Source of the DNA: Bacteroidales bacterium UBA1769
GTDB lineage: Bacteria > Bacteroidota > Bacteroidia > Bacteroidales > UBA932
NCBI GenBank assembly: GCA_002314725.1
Contig: DCGV01000059.1
Location: 1 to 26,433 of the forward strand
Reading direction: 5' to 3'
DNA: 26,433 bases
Below are positions 16,101 to 24,500 of this stretch, piece after piece. Below the pieces are notes generated by a model, which worked only from the letters and a program-made list of their open reading frames with translations, was not told where the DNA came from and did no database searches. Both the position numbers and the translations under genes were made by a program. Position 1 is the first letter of the stretch. Each line of letters begins with the position of its first letter.

Positions 16101-16595
16101 CCAATCATTGAAATCAACGATAACCTTACTCCTTGGGAAGGCGTAGTATTTAACGAAACTCTCAACAACTTTACCAGCTGCATAACCGAATAGCAATGAC
16201 TCAATATATTCCCAACTACCATTCAAAGAATCCACACCATACTCCATCCACATCTTTGTTAGGATTTCATCTTTGTTAGGAATGAAGTGTGAAAAGTCAA
16301 CAAGGAAGACCAAACTTTCACCTTGAGCATTCCAGCGTCCCACCCTGACTCTCAAGCCATCAGAAGCCACCTTCTCTTTCCATGAAGCGAAAAGTCTTAG
16401 ATCCTCAGTAAAATAAGGGTTCTTATCTGAATCCATCAATACATCAGGACCGATATGAATATGATTTCTCTTGAATTCCTTAGCCAAGGCCAATGAATGT
16501 TTTACAATCTCCTCTTGAGTTTCGCTCTCCTTGTTGCAGATATCCCAGCAGACATCAAAAAGGAAATCGGGCATCAAATACTTACTCTCTTTCAT
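13176..16595 (-). CDS. glgP: Alpha-glucan phosphorylase fused to a degenerate glycogen-synthase N-lobe
   Basis: A 1139-residue protein. Residues from about 297 to the end are a GT35 phosphorylase of the Bacteroides type, which releases glucose-1-phosphate from glycogen or maltodextrins: LWWCWNQ near 321, SVAYF-like VAYFCMEYGL at 395-404, YSGGLGILAGD, YGGDWENRLKQE, HTPVPAGHD, and the PLP lysine K894 in EASGTSGEKAVMNG. Residues 1-270 resemble the N-terminal lobe of GT3 glycogen synthase as found in Bacteroides (VCWDICNK, HIGPD, RVGRWN, VLVDF, GKVVESF, a TILTLHST strand). The second synthase lobe is missing, and KVGG of the sugar-nucleotide site is replaced by KESE, so synthase activity is unlikely. 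It follows the GH57 gene after 5 bases. Confidence 0.92.
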   Translation of the reverse strand: MKESKYLMPDFLFDVCWDICNKESETQEEIVKHSLALAKEFKRNHIHIGPDVLMDSDKNPYFTEDLRLFASWKEKVASDGLRVRVGRWNAQGESLVFLVDFSHFIPNKDEILTKMWMEYGVDSLNGSWEYIESLLFGYAAGKVVESFVKYYAFPRSKVIVDFNDWQSGGGLLYLHGTKLPIGTILTLHSTVVGTILQEHGEKSTDNPEQVASDYGQISQYSLEKAAAKYADIVSVAYTSLSVESNRYLERSADFSESDAFDIREEYSELVKRLIKSNRQIPDAGHQPYNKIQANRPSWETVLVNRDMPKRLKHLNTLATNLWWCWNQCAIDLFESVDSDLWKKTNGNPLALLDKVSLKRYKELEKNDDFLNRLDGVFAEFSDYMAGKKTRKGPKVAYFCMEYGLDSSLKIYSGGLGILAGDYLKEASDMQVNLTAVGLLYRYGYFTQRFSTYGDQISSYDPQDFTRIPALPVYDQDGKWMKISISLPGRSVYARIWRVEVGRTDLYLLDTDFEDNQQEDRTITHALYGGDWENRLKQELLLGVGGIRALRALGVYCDVYHCNEGHAAFIGFERLNEYINNTNLSFAEALEVVRSSALFTTHTPVPAGHDAFTEDLLRVYLSYYPARLKTDWKNLMSLGKINADDPNEKFSMSFLAANLSQEINGVSWLHGKVSQQIFSGMWPGYLPEELNVSYVTNGVHYPTWTAPEWKEIHKEVFGPEFQTHHYDKSCFNGIYDVPDAKIWSVRQALRAKLINAVKDIMKDASATAHYSPREIVKICKTLNPDILTIGFARRFATYKRATLLFSNLDRLNDIVNNPERPVQFLFAGKAHPADQAGQDFIKRIIEISKMPQFIGKIVFVPNYDISIAKLLVQGVDVWMNNPTRPLEASGTSGEKAVMNGVMHFSVLDGWWVEGYKEGAGWALQMEQTYEDGHYQDDLDAATIYSIIENEIAPIFYDKKKNGISEEWLSHIRNTVSKVACDFTTNRMMNDYLNQYYIPLSKRKKSLKDKDYAKAREIAVWKKTLRREWNNVEVLSFEKPTNANGSLILGKEFKSSVKISIGDLSPEDIGVELIVVEQNVHGQYNIKDAVTYKCINFDGGIATYEASIYPQLSGMYQMAGRIFAQNPALPHRQDFELVRWL

Positions 16596-16600
16596 AACAG

Positions 16601-17818
16601 TTATTTCTTATTTTTCATATTTTTCAATTCATTCAACTTATTGTCCACTCTAATCTCAAAATCGCTCAGTACATTCATATAGTTAATAAACGCCTCGTAT
16701 GGCGTATCATATGGATTGAAGTAACTATGTACAGTACCGTCTGAGAAAAATTTGGTACACATATAGTAAAAGTGGTCACTCTCCTGTAATCTTCTATAAG
16801 TTCGAAGAATCATATCATCTCCAGTCTTATTAACCTTTGACTCAATGGCATAAACCTTGGAGAAAGCCTCGTTCTGAAGCTCATTTCCCAGCCATGCGCT
16901 GGTATCTCTCTCCTCATCCGCCCATGAGATAGGATATTGCACATGTAACGGTGCCACAGGTTGATATAACTCCCCTATTTCGCTAGGTGTATGGAACTCT
17001 ATTCCTCTCTTCAAAACCTCAGAAGGGAGTGCTCGCAAGAACTCCATAATACCTGTTGAATAACGCTGGTGTTCTCCGAATGTCTCGTAATCCATGAACA
17101 GATTAATGAAATCGCCCTCATTCAATGCATCTCTCAACCATCCTGCATATTTTTCAGCGGTAAGCGGCCATTCACTCCAATTCTGATTGGAAAATCTGAA
17201 AGCTATGTCATCACTGAGGTTGCAATTTCGTAGAATCACCTTCAATCTAGGATTTATGGCATTGGTGTATAGAAAATCAGGACTTTTCCATCCAAGGATA
17301 TGTTTTGCACCCTCGGTCAGCATAACCTTATAACCCATGTCGGCAATATCTTTACCTATCATATCGGAGTAGATAAGTTCAGTATTCCTGAAAGCTTTTG
17401 GCCTCTGTCCGAAATGTTTTTTGATCATTTCTGCATGAAGTTTCACCTGCTTTTTAAACTCACTTGGAGATGACAATGATGCCAAGGAGTGAGAATAGGT
17501 TTCAGCTAAAAACTCTACACAACCTGTTGCAGCCAATTCGCGAAAACTGTCAAGTACCTCTGGAGCATACTTTTCAAATTGTTCAACAGCAACTCCCGAT
17601 ATAGAGAATGCAACTTTGAATGCTCCGTTGTTGGCTTTTATCAAATCCAGCAAAAGAGAGTTGGCAGGCAGATAGCATCTATCCGCAACTCTTCTCAAAA
17701 TCGTTCTATTAGCAAATTCATCGAAATAGTGATCATCATTACCTATATCGAAAAACCTGAACAGTCTCAACCTGTCTGGCTGATGGACTTGAAAATAGAA
17801 ACAAACTGACTTTATCAT
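16601..17818 (-). CDS. GH57 family glycoside hydrolase (alpha-amylase / glucanotransferase type)
   Basis: About 405 residues from ATG 17818 (MIKSVCFYFQVHQPD). GTG at 17839 would add 7 residues and lies inside the previous gene; ATG sits 10 bases after that gene's stop, so I prefer it. GH57 hallmarks, numbered from the GTG start: HQP at 19-21, the AETYSHSLA segment near 112, nucleophile E154 in FRNTELIY and general acid D250 in LFMDYETFGEHQ. The family covers alpha-amylase, 4-alpha-glucanotransferase and branching activities; the exact reaction cannot be told. No signal peptide is seen, so it is cytoplasmic and works on stored or imported glucans with its neighbours. The same three-gene set (debranching enzyme, GT4, GH57) is found in Bacteroides. 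Confidence 0.9.
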   Translation of the reverse strand: MIKSVCFYFQVHQPDRLRLFRFFDIGNDDHYFDEFANRTILRRVADRCYLPANSLLLDLIKANNGAFKVAFSISGVAVEQFEKYAPEVLDSFRELAATGCVEFLAETYSHSLASLSSPSEFKKQVKLHAEMIKKHFGQRPKAFRNTELIYSDMIGKDIADMGYKVMLTEGAKHILGWKSPDFLYTNAINPRLKVILRNCNLSDDIAFRFSNQNWSEWPLTAEKYAGWLRDALNEGDFINLFMDYETFGEHQRYSTGIMEFLRALPSEVLKRGIEFHTPSEIGELYQPVAPLHVQYPISWADEERDTSAWLGNELQNEAFSKVYAIESKVNKTGDDMILRTYRRLQESDHFYYMCTKFFSDGTVHSYFNPYDTPYEAFINYMNVLSDFEIRVDNKLNELKNMKNKK

Positions 17819-17828
17819 ATTACTCGAT

Positions 17829-19121
17829 TTATTTTTCACCTATTACGTCTTGATAGACAGCCTTCACCTTCGAGGCTGCATTATCCCACTTTAATGAGTT
17901 CACCTCATCCAATCCTGCTGAAGCTGCCACTTCGTGCAACGCAGGATAACTGAGCAACGCATACATAGCATCTGCCAATGCATCTATATCCCAGAAATCA
18001 ACCTTGATAGCATATTTCAGTACCTCTGCAACACCTGATTGCTTAGATATGATTGTAGGAACATTTGACTTCATAGCCTCCAAAGGAGATATTCCAAATG
18101 GTTCGGATACCGAAGGCATCACATAAACATCAGAGAGAGCGAACATCTGTTGAACCTCTGTCCCTTTTAAAAAGCCGGTAAAATGGAATCTGTCTGAGAT
18201 ACCAAGTTTTGCAGCACGTCTGATGCACTTGTTCATCATATCACCACTTCCAGCCATCACAAACCGAACATCATTCCTACGTTTTAATACCTTAGCCGCA
18301 GCCTCAATGAAATACTCCGGACCTTTCTGGAATGTGATGCGTCCAAGGAATGTTATCACCTTCTCTCTCACTCCACGGCTTACGCTCAGTTCATCTCTAT
18401 TTGAGAAATCCACTGCATTATGGACCGTAATGACCTTGGAAGGATCTATGCCGTATTTGTTGATAACTATATTTCTGGTCAGATTGCTGACAGTAATAAC
18501 CTTATCTGCCTCTTCCATACCCATCCTCTCCAGTTTGAATACCTCACTGTTCACGCCATTTGCATTTCTGTCGAATTCAGTTGCATGAACATGTATGACC
18601 AACGGTTTACCAGAGACACGCTTAGCTGCAATACCGGCAAGATATGTCAACCAATCATGGGCATGTATTACATCAAATTTTCCAGCATTTTGCATGGCGA
18701 TGGCTCCACCAACCATAGCATATCTGGAGACCTCCTCCATAAGGTTCACCCCATATTTGCCAGAGAAATTATATTTCTGTTTAAAATAGATTTTGAACTC
18801 TTCTCTTTGGAATCGTCTCTCCTCCTCTACTAATTCAGAAAATGATGTAGGATCGATATAGGGACGTATATTGGTTCCAATTCTCAAAAAATCAACCTTA
18901 TTGAGAAATTCATCTACATTTTTTGCGACATCATAAGATATGACGTCACTGGCATTTATTATCTTAACAGATGACTGGTCTTCATCTCCCGAGGCATTCG
19001 GCATAACGAACAGCACCTCAACGTCATTATGTGCCAACCCCTTGGTCATCCCATAACAAGCTGTTCCAAGACCTCCTGCGATATGTGGAGGAAATTCCCA
19101 ACCAAACATCAATACCCTCAT
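17829..19121 (-). CDS. GT4 family glycosyltransferase, likely glucan-elongating
   Basis: A 430-residue GT-B glycosyltransferase. The N-lobe starts MRVLMFGWEFPPHIAGGLG, with the G-G-L-G loop of synthase-type enzymes, and contains VIHAHDWLTYLAG at 151-163. The C-lobe has GRITFQKGPEYFIEA (R261 and K266, the usual phosphate contacts) and the E-x7-E motif E340 to E348 in EPFGISPLE. Its place between the debranching enzyme and the GH57 enzyme suggests transfer of glucose from ADP- or UDP-glucose to an alpha-glucan, as in glycogen synthesis. The donor and acceptor cannot be read from sequence. The start overlaps the upstream stop by ATGA. Confidence 0.88.
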   Translation of the reverse strand: MRVLMFGWEFPPHIAGGLGTACYGMTKGLAHNDVEVLFVMPNASGDEDQSSVKIINASDVISYDVAKNVDEFLNKVDFLRIGTNIRPYIDPTSFSELVEEERRFQREEFKIYFKQKYNFSGKYGVNLMEEVSRYAMVGGAIAMQNAGKFDVIHAHDWLTYLAGIAAKRVSGKPLVIHVHATEFDRNANGVNSEVFKLERMGMEEADKVITVSNLTRNIVINKYGIDPSKVITVHNAVDFSNRDELSVSRGVREKVITFLGRITFQKGPEYFIEAAAKVLKRRNDVRFVMAGSGDMMNKCIRRAAKLGISDRFHFTGFLKGTEVQQMFALSDVYVMPSVSEPFGISPLEAMKSNVPTIISKQSGVAEVLKYAIKVDFWDIDALADAMYALLSYPALHEVAASAGLDEVNSLKWDNAASKVKAVYQDVIGEK

Positions 19122-21049
19122 TGTTCAGCCTCCCTGTATTTTTCAATCATTGAGAACACACGAAGAATTTCACCAGCACTCAATGCCGAATTGATAGCGC
19201 CATGAGGCTTGTGACTTGGATCGCCGTCATACATCTCACAGACAGCTCCAATTCCATGAACATTTATATCCTCTTCAAATCCGCTTACCAGCTGTTGGGC
19301 ATCACGCAGGAATGCCGCTCCATACAGTTTGAATCGCCCCTCAACGTATGGACCCAATAGCCAAGGCCTTGTGCTGCCATTATGTGTTGAGAAATCTCTC
19401 ATTATTTGGTTACCGTTATAATCACCCTTATATCTAGGATTCTTTGGAGATAAAGTTCTTATGCCTCTCGAGGTAAGCAATTCCTTTTTTATTACCCTCA
19501 GAATTTGGGCCTGATACTCTTCAGGGATAGGAGAATATTTCAAGGAGCAAGCATACACCTGACTCGGTCTTGTAAATATATTCTTACCATTTTCATCCAC
19601 ATAGTCAGAGAGATGCTGTCTCTCTTCGCACCAGAACACTGGTAAAAAATTGGTCTCTATCTTAGAACAGATTTCATTACATTGTGCAACGAATCCCTTG
19701 TCCTTACCAAAACTCTTCTCCATTGAAGATGCATACTTCAGGGCATTGTACCAGAAGCAATTAGTCTCTACCTGACAACCTGCTCTTTCATTAACAGGTT
19801 TACCATCCACATAAGAATTCATCCAGGTCAAAGCTACACTATCCTTCTTTGCCCATAACAATCCGTTATCGTGAAGATGAACTTCTTCTCTGCCATTGAT
19901 AAAACTGGAAATGATACCCTTCAACAAATCGCCATACTTCTTCCAGATGGAACTCTCATTTGCAAACTCAGAATAGTGCTGAAGGACCTCCGTCAACCTC
20001 AATGGTGCTTCAACCTGCTCACAAGAGCGCAACAAGGCATCTTGGTTATGATTTATTAGATCATCCAATATCTTCACAAATGTCTTAACATCTCCATCAC
20101 AATAGAGAGTTACGCCAGGTAGGGCTATGAAACTCTCTCTTAAAGCACCGGTAGGAAGCCATGAAAAACCGGCACAAATGGCAGAGTGCTCAGGGGTAAG
20201 TGCAAGCGTTTGATGAGCAGCAGCTTGTAAACAGTTTAAATAGTTATTGCGCAGTGGCATCCTTTTCGCCTGATTGGCGAAACTTGCGGCAATCTTTGAC
20301 GACACCTCCTCATCCAATGATGCGGAGAAATAGATACTCTCCCCCTTCCGTATCGGCATCTCAAAATAGCCGGGTACGAATAGGTCCTCTTGACAATCAA
20401 ACCCTCGTCTATACTCCTCCCGATAGGTCACATTATGATACCAATCCGGTGATGCGACAAACTCATTATCCTTGGATATCTGCAAATATAGATTAGGGAA
20501 ACCATTGTAAAGTTTATATGAAACCCCATTGTCAACTATTCTGTAGTGAACTTTGGCATCAGTATTGGCATGAGTCAACGCATCTACAGCCCTGAATGCC
20601 AGGAATGGTTTCAGTTGTAGGATCGCATCTGAATTTGCGTTCAAAAGTGTATATTTTATTATCAACTGATTCCTGCTGTAAACAAAGACGAAAGATTTTT
20701 TGAAAACCAATCCTCCAACACTATATGTTATTGATGGATAGGGGTCATACGAAAAATCAACGATATACTTATGTCCTCTCGGCTCATATATCTGGCCATA
20801 ATCGTGAATACCGAGATTGAATGCTTTACCCTGTACAACCAAAGACTCATCAAGAGTCGAAAGAAGGATATGTTTGACGTTTCCAAACTCCCTAATGGGA
20901 ACTACAAGCAGTCCGTGATACTTCCTGGTATTACAACAAACTATTGTTGTATTAGCGTAACTACCTGACATATTGGTCGCTAGAACCTCCCTCTGAAGGG
21001 AATATTCCAAATTAACCAATTCGGTTTTATTAAAATTCAAATAAGACAT
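19118..21049 (-). CDS. GH133-type amylo-alpha-1,6-glucosidase (glycogen debranching enzyme)
   Basis: A 643-residue protein. Residues 1-250 form the N-terminal beta-sandwich of bacterial debranching enzymes (NMSGSYANTTIVCCNTRKYHGLLV, AFRAVDALTHAN). The (alpha/alpha)6 catalytic barrel follows. Typical GH133 segments are recognisable but altered: GRDTFIALPG reads LREESFIALPG-like (LRESFIALPG, 303-312), TWMD reads TWMN (N411), and HQGTVWPW reads HNGSTRPW. The remaining pattern (DNGLLWA at 394-400, ETNCFWYNAL, RTLSP, YNGNQIMRDFSTH) fits the family. It would remove 1,6-linked glucose stubs in the cytoplasm. First gene of the glucan operon, with its own TATCTTTG box, and coupled to the GT4 gene by a 4-base overlap. 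Confidence 0.88.
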   Translation of the reverse strand: MSYLNFNKTELVNLEYSLQREVLATNMSGSYANTTIVCCNTRKYHGLLVVPIREFGNVKHILLSTLDESLVVQGKAFNLGIHDYGQIYEPRGHKYIVDFSYDPYPSITYSVGGLVFKKSFVFVYSRNQLIIKYTLLNANSDAILQLKPFLAFRAVDALTHANTDAKVHYRIVDNGVSYKLYNGFPNLYLQISKDNEFVASPDWYHNVTYREEYRRGFDCQEDLFVPGYFEMPIRKGESIYFSASLDEEVSSKIAASFANQAKRMPLRNNYLNCLQAAAHQTLALTPEHSAICAGFSWLPTGALRESFIALPGVTLYCDGDVKTFVKILDDLINHNQDALLRSCEQVEAPLRLTEVLQHYSEFANESSIWKKYGDLLKGIISSFINGREEVHLHDNGLLWAKKDSVALTWMNSYVDGKPVNERAGCQVETNCFWYNALKYASSMEKSFGKDKGFVAQCNEICSKIETNFLPVFWCEERQHLSDYVDENGKNIFTRPSQVYACSLKYSPIPEEYQAQILRVIKKELLTSRGIRTLSPKNPRYKGDYNGNQIMRDFSTHNGSTRPWLLGPYVEGRFKLYGAAFLRDAQQLVSGFEEDINVHGIGAVCEMYDGDPSHKPHGAINSALSAGEILRVFSMIEKYREAEQ

Positions 21050-21075
21050 ATCTCTTTCGATTGATCGCCAAACGG

Positions 21076-21083
21076 CAAAGATA
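21076..21083 (-). promoter_or_regulatory. -7 promoter box of the glucan operon
   Basis: On the minus strand 21083-21076 reads TATCTTTG (TAnnTTTG), 26 bases before the debranching-enzyme ATG at 21049. No clear TTTG -33 element is present. Further upstream the 10-mer ATTGAAAATT (plus strand) occurs twice, at 21093-21102 and 21117-21126, and TTGAAAATTCAA at 21118-21129 is palindromic. These could bind a regulator, or simply reflect AT-rich DNA. Confidence 0.55.
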
Positions 21084-21138
21084 CTATAAAGTATTGAAAA
21101 TTAATTATTTTTCTTTATTGAAAATTCAAAAAATGGAA

Positions 21139-23121
21139 TTATTCCCGTCTTAAAACCATGGCTGTTCTACAAGGCAAATAAAGGGATATAAAAGCCTTCC
21201 CTTCGCGGTCAATTGTAAAATGGGGTTCAGCTTCATTGCGTTCAAAGCCACCAAATTCTTTCAAATCACTATCCAGAACCGGAACCCACTTCCCAGCCTC
21301 AACTTTAAATTCATAATCAGGGAAAGAGACATCAGGATTGAAACTGAAAACGAATAGATAATCACCCCTTTCAAAGATAATAATCTGCTTCTGCTCATCC
21401 ACTCTGACGGGAACAATAGGAGCATTTAAAATGGAATGCTGTACAAAGAGATGAATCATAGCTCTGTCAAAATTATTCAAGCTCTTATATCTTAAATAAT
21501 CAGCATCTGCCAAAGACCACTGTCTGCGAGCATAAAAGTAGGACCAATCATTACCCTCGCGTGGGAAATCAATCCACTCCGGATGCCCGAACTCATTTCC
21601 CATAAAATTCAGATAACCATCACCAGATGTGGCTATGGTAATCAAACGTATCATCTTATGAAGAGCTATCCCCCTGTCAACGCTTAAATCTTGGACATCA
21701 TTGCTCATCGCAGTATACATTTTCTTATCCAAAAGACGGAATAATATGGTCTTATCCCCAACCAGCGCCTGATCATGACACTCTGCATAACTTATTGTCC
21801 TCTCATCAGATCGCTTATTGGTGAGTTGATAATAAATCTCTCCCATCGACCACTGCCTGTCATCAAGTGTTTTTATCCATTTGATCCAATGGTCCGCCAC
21901 ACCCATACTCATCCTAAAATCGAAACCTATCCCACAATTTTTAAGCGGGGCCGCCAGTCCAGGCATACCCGACATATCTTCGGCGATGGTAAATGCATTC
22001 GATTTCATCTCTTTTATTAGACAATTGGCAAGACCAAGGTAGGTAATGGCGTCCTCATCTTGATTTCCATCGAAATAGTCTTCATATCCCACGAAATCGC
22101 GCTCGAGCCCATGGTCAAAATATAACATACTTGTTACACCATCGAACCTGAAGCCATCTAGATTGTACTCTTCCATCCAGAATTTACAATTGGAAAGGAG
22201 GAAGTATTGAGTCTCACTTTTACCATAATCAAAGCATCTTGAGTGCCAAGCAGGGTGCTCTCCACGCGCCCCTTCATGGAAATAGATATATGAAGAGCCA
22301 TCGAAATGACTCAAACCTTCAGCGTCGTTACTGACAGCGTGAGAGTGCACGATATCCATCACAACGGCAATGCCATTCTTATGGGCTTCATCAACCAAAA
22401 GTTTAAACTCTTCCGGAGTCCCGAATCTACTGCTCAGAGCGAAGAAATTGGAGACCTGATAACCGAAAGAGCCGTAATATGGATGCTCTTGAAGAGCCAT
22501 CAATTGTAACGTATTATACCCCAGATCAACGATTCTAGGTAGGACATTCTCTCTGAACTCGTTAAATGTAGAGACTTTTGGCTGTTCCGAAGACATACCT
22601 ATATGAGCCTCATAAATCAATGGGGTTTCAATCTTCTTGGAGAATGGATATTTGAACTCATATTTGATTTCCGGATCCCACACCTGAGCCGAAAAAACCT
22701 TTGTGTCCGGATCCTGTACGCAACGCCCGGCATAGGCAGGAATCCTTTCACCACCGCCTCCCGGCCACTCCATGCTCCATTTATACAGATCGCCATGATG
22801 AACAATCTCTTTAGGCACTATCAGTTCCCAATTACCACCGCCAACAGGGCTGAGTTCATACTCAGAACTCTTTTTCCAATTATTGAAATCCCCAATGAGA
22901 AATATCCTGGTGGCATTGGGAGCCCATTCACGAAAAATCCAACCACGATCATCCTGGTGTAGCATATAATAAAGATGATTGTTGATATGGTCAGACAGTC
23001 TACCCTCTCCGGCAATCTCAAACTTACGCTGAAGAATGCGTTCGCTTCTATTCACTATCTGAACCTTGTAAGGGTCCAGATATGGGTCTGTCTGAAAAAT
23101 GGCTTTAGTTTTCATCGTCAT
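21139..23121 (-). CDS. glgB: 1,4-alpha-glucan branching enzyme, eukaryotic-type GH13
   Basis: Introduces alpha-1,6 branches into glycogen. About 660 residues. An N-terminal CBM48-like domain (WIFREWAPNATRIFLIGDFNNW, 61-82) precedes the GH13 barrel. Catalytic residues are nucleophile D327 (DGFRFDGVTSM), acid/base E381 (TIAEDMSG) and transition-state D450 (ECHDQALVGD). EHPYYGSFGYQVSNF at 212-226 and the lack of the extra bacterial N1 domain mark the GH13_8-like form shared with eukaryotes, which Bacteroidota use. ATG at 23121 or the second ATG at 23115 are both possible. Both overlap the end of xseB (17 or 11 bases), so glgB is probably read from the xseA promoter. Confidence 0.94.
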   Translation of the reverse strand: MTMKTKAIFQTDPYLDPYKVQIVNRSERILQRKFEIAGEGRLSDHINNHLYYMLHQDDRGWIFREWAPNATRIFLIGDFNNWKKSSEYELSPVGGGNWELIVPKEIVHHGDLYKWSMEWPGGGGERIPAYAGRCVQDPDTKVFSAQVWDPEIKYEFKYPFSKKIETPLIYEAHIGMSSEQPKVSTFNEFRENVLPRIVDLGYNTLQLMALQEHPYYGSFGYQVSNFFALSSRFGTPEEFKLLVDEAHKNGIAVVMDIVHSHAVSNDAEGLSHFDGSSYIYFHEGARGEHPAWHSRCFDYGKSETQYFLLSNCKFWMEEYNLDGFRFDGVTSMLYFDHGLERDFVGYEDYFDGNQDEDAITYLGLANCLIKEMKSNAFTIAEDMSGMPGLAAPLKNCGIGFDFRMSMGVADHWIKWIKTLDDRQWSMGEIYYQLTNKRSDERTISYAECHDQALVGDKTILFRLLDKKMYTAMSNDVQDLSVDRGIALHKMIRLITIATSGDGYLNFMGNEFGHPEWIDFPREGNDWSYFYARRQWSLADADYLRYKSLNNFDRAMIHLFVQHSILNAPIVPVRVDEQKQIIIFERGDYLFVFSFNPDVSFPDYEFKVEAGKWVPVLDSDLKEFGGFERNEAEPHFTIDREGKAFISLYLPCRTAMVLRRE

Positions 23122-23305
23122 CCTTTGTCAGAGACTCCAATTCTGTAGCCTTTCCACGAATGCTATCTTTACAGAATTGAATCAACTGCATAGCCTTTTT
23201 GATATCATTCCCTATAGATGAGAGATCCCGTTTAGGATCCTCAATTGACTCTACCAACTTCTCAAGTTCGGTGAAAGCCTCTTCGTAAGTCTTACTCTTT
23301 TTCAT
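23105..23305 (-). CDS. xseB: Exodeoxyribonuclease VII small subunit
   Basis: A 66-residue helical protein with the XseB pattern: K-x-Y-E-E-A-F-T-E-L-E-K-L-V-E near the start, then a hydrophobic helix (AMQLIQFCKDSI) and an acidic tail ending in DDDEN. It binds XseA to form exonuclease VII, which degrades single-stranded DNA into oligonucleotides. It overlaps the end of xseA by 14 bases and glgB by up to 17 bases. The assignment rests on length, pattern and its neighbour. Confidence 0.92.
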   Translation of the reverse strand: MKKSKTYEEAFTELEKLVESIEDPKRDLSSIGNDIKKAMQLIQFCKDSIRGKATELESLTKDDDEN

Positions 23306-24494
23306 CTCTGTTTTTTTCTACTCGAGTCACTTGTGCTTCTACCCCACCATCTTTTAAAAGCACTTTTATCTCATCATGTTCATTTATATCATTTATTGAA
23401 TCTACAATCCTTCCATTTTTCAGAACAAGTGTATATCCCTTTTTCAACAGCACCTGCGGATTGACGGAATTGATGGCGTGCTCCATTTGATCCAATTTGG
23501 TCAGTGCGACGAGCGTCTTCATTCCTATTGCATTCCTCAATCTGACTTTAAATTGTTGAAGAACACTCTCCTGTGCATGTATCTTTGATTTGAGGGAGAG
23601 CTGAAGCCTTGTGACAAGGGACTGCAAACAGTACTCTTCCTGTGAATGAAGGTCAATAATAAAATCCGCAAGGGCAGTAGGTGTCTTGACATTACAATAA
23701 GCAACCATGTCTATCACATGATAATCGTGATCATGTCCTATTCCTGTCAACACAGGCAACGGAAATTGTGCAACATTGGCCGCCAAATCATAATCGTCGA
23801 AGCATACCAGATCGGTAGCGCCACCACCTCCTCTTAAAATCAAAACCGCATCAAATCTCTCAACATCTGAAGCCACATTTTCCAACGCCTCTATTATGCT
23901 TACAGGACAATCCGTACCCTGCATCAATGCCGGGAAAAGCTCGGTTTCAAAGGAGTACCCATACTCATTTTCATGGAGCTGCTTCATAAAATCACGGTAT
24001 CCGGCAGCAGTCTCACTCGAAATCACAGCGAATCTCCTTGGAATCTTAGCAAGACTTAAAGATCTATTCATATCGAACATCCCTTCATCCTTTAGTCTGG
24101 CAATTGTTTTCTGTCGCTCAATCTCCAGTCCACCAACAGTAAAAGATGGATCGATATCTGTAACAACCAGAGACATACCATAAAGTTCACTGTATTGGAC
24201 TTGAGCCCTGACAAGAATGTTCATTCCTATGGACAGCGAGGCCCCAGTAGTTGTCTCGAAATATGGACGCAGAAGACGGAAAGTTGATGCCCAGATAATG
24301 GCTGAAGCCTTGGCCTTGATATAATTTCCATCCTCATCCTTTTCGATAAGTGTAAGATAACAATGTCCTGATGGATGATTCTTTACCTCACTTATCTCAG
24401 CACGGACCCATACTAAGTCCGGAAAGGCCTCAGAAATAGAATCTTTTACCCTCTCTTGCAAATATGCCAGTCCTATCCAATCCTCTTTTTCCAT
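23292..24494 (-). CDS. xseA: Exodeoxyribonuclease VII large subunit
   Basis: Catalytic subunit of exonuclease VII, 400 residues from ATG 24494 (MEKEDWIGLAYLQ). ATG at 24512 would add 6 residues, but it lies upstream of the predicted -7 box, so the inner start is preferred. An N-terminal OB-fold (VWVRAEISEVKNHPSGHCYLTL) is followed by the catalytic domain with FAVISSETAAGYRDF, LRGGGGATDL, FDDYDLA and TGIGHDHDYHVID. The C-terminal coiled-coil helices and a short beta tail (KKGYTLVLKNGRIV) follow. The length is slightly below the E. coli protein (456). It overlaps xseB, so the two subunits are made together. Confidence 0.94.
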   Translation of the reverse strand: MEKEDWIGLAYLQERVKDSISEAFPDLVWVRAEISEVKNHPSGHCYLTLIEKDEDGNYIKAKASAIIWASTFRLLRPYFETTTGASLSIGMNILVRAQVQYSELYGMSLVVTDIDPSFTVGGLEIERQKTIARLKDEGMFDMNRSLSLAKIPRRFAVISSETAAGYRDFMKQLHENEYGYSFETELFPALMQGTDCPVSIIEALENVASDVERFDAVLILRGGGGATDLVCFDDYDLAANVAQFPLPVLTGIGHDHDYHVIDMVAYCNVKTPTALADFIIDLHSQEEYCLQSLVTRLQLSLKSKIHAQESVLQQFKVRLRNAIGMKTLVALTKLDQMEHAINSVNPQVLLKKGYTLVLKNGRIVDSINDINEHDEIKVLLKDGGVEAQVTRVEKNRDEKE

Positions 24495-24500
24495 ACCATA

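Noticed and set aside
18223..18833. Plus-strand open frames (121 and 137 codons) antisense to the GT4 gene
   Set aside because: They overlap each other and a strongly conserved coding gene on the other strand, and have no promoter or recognisable domain.
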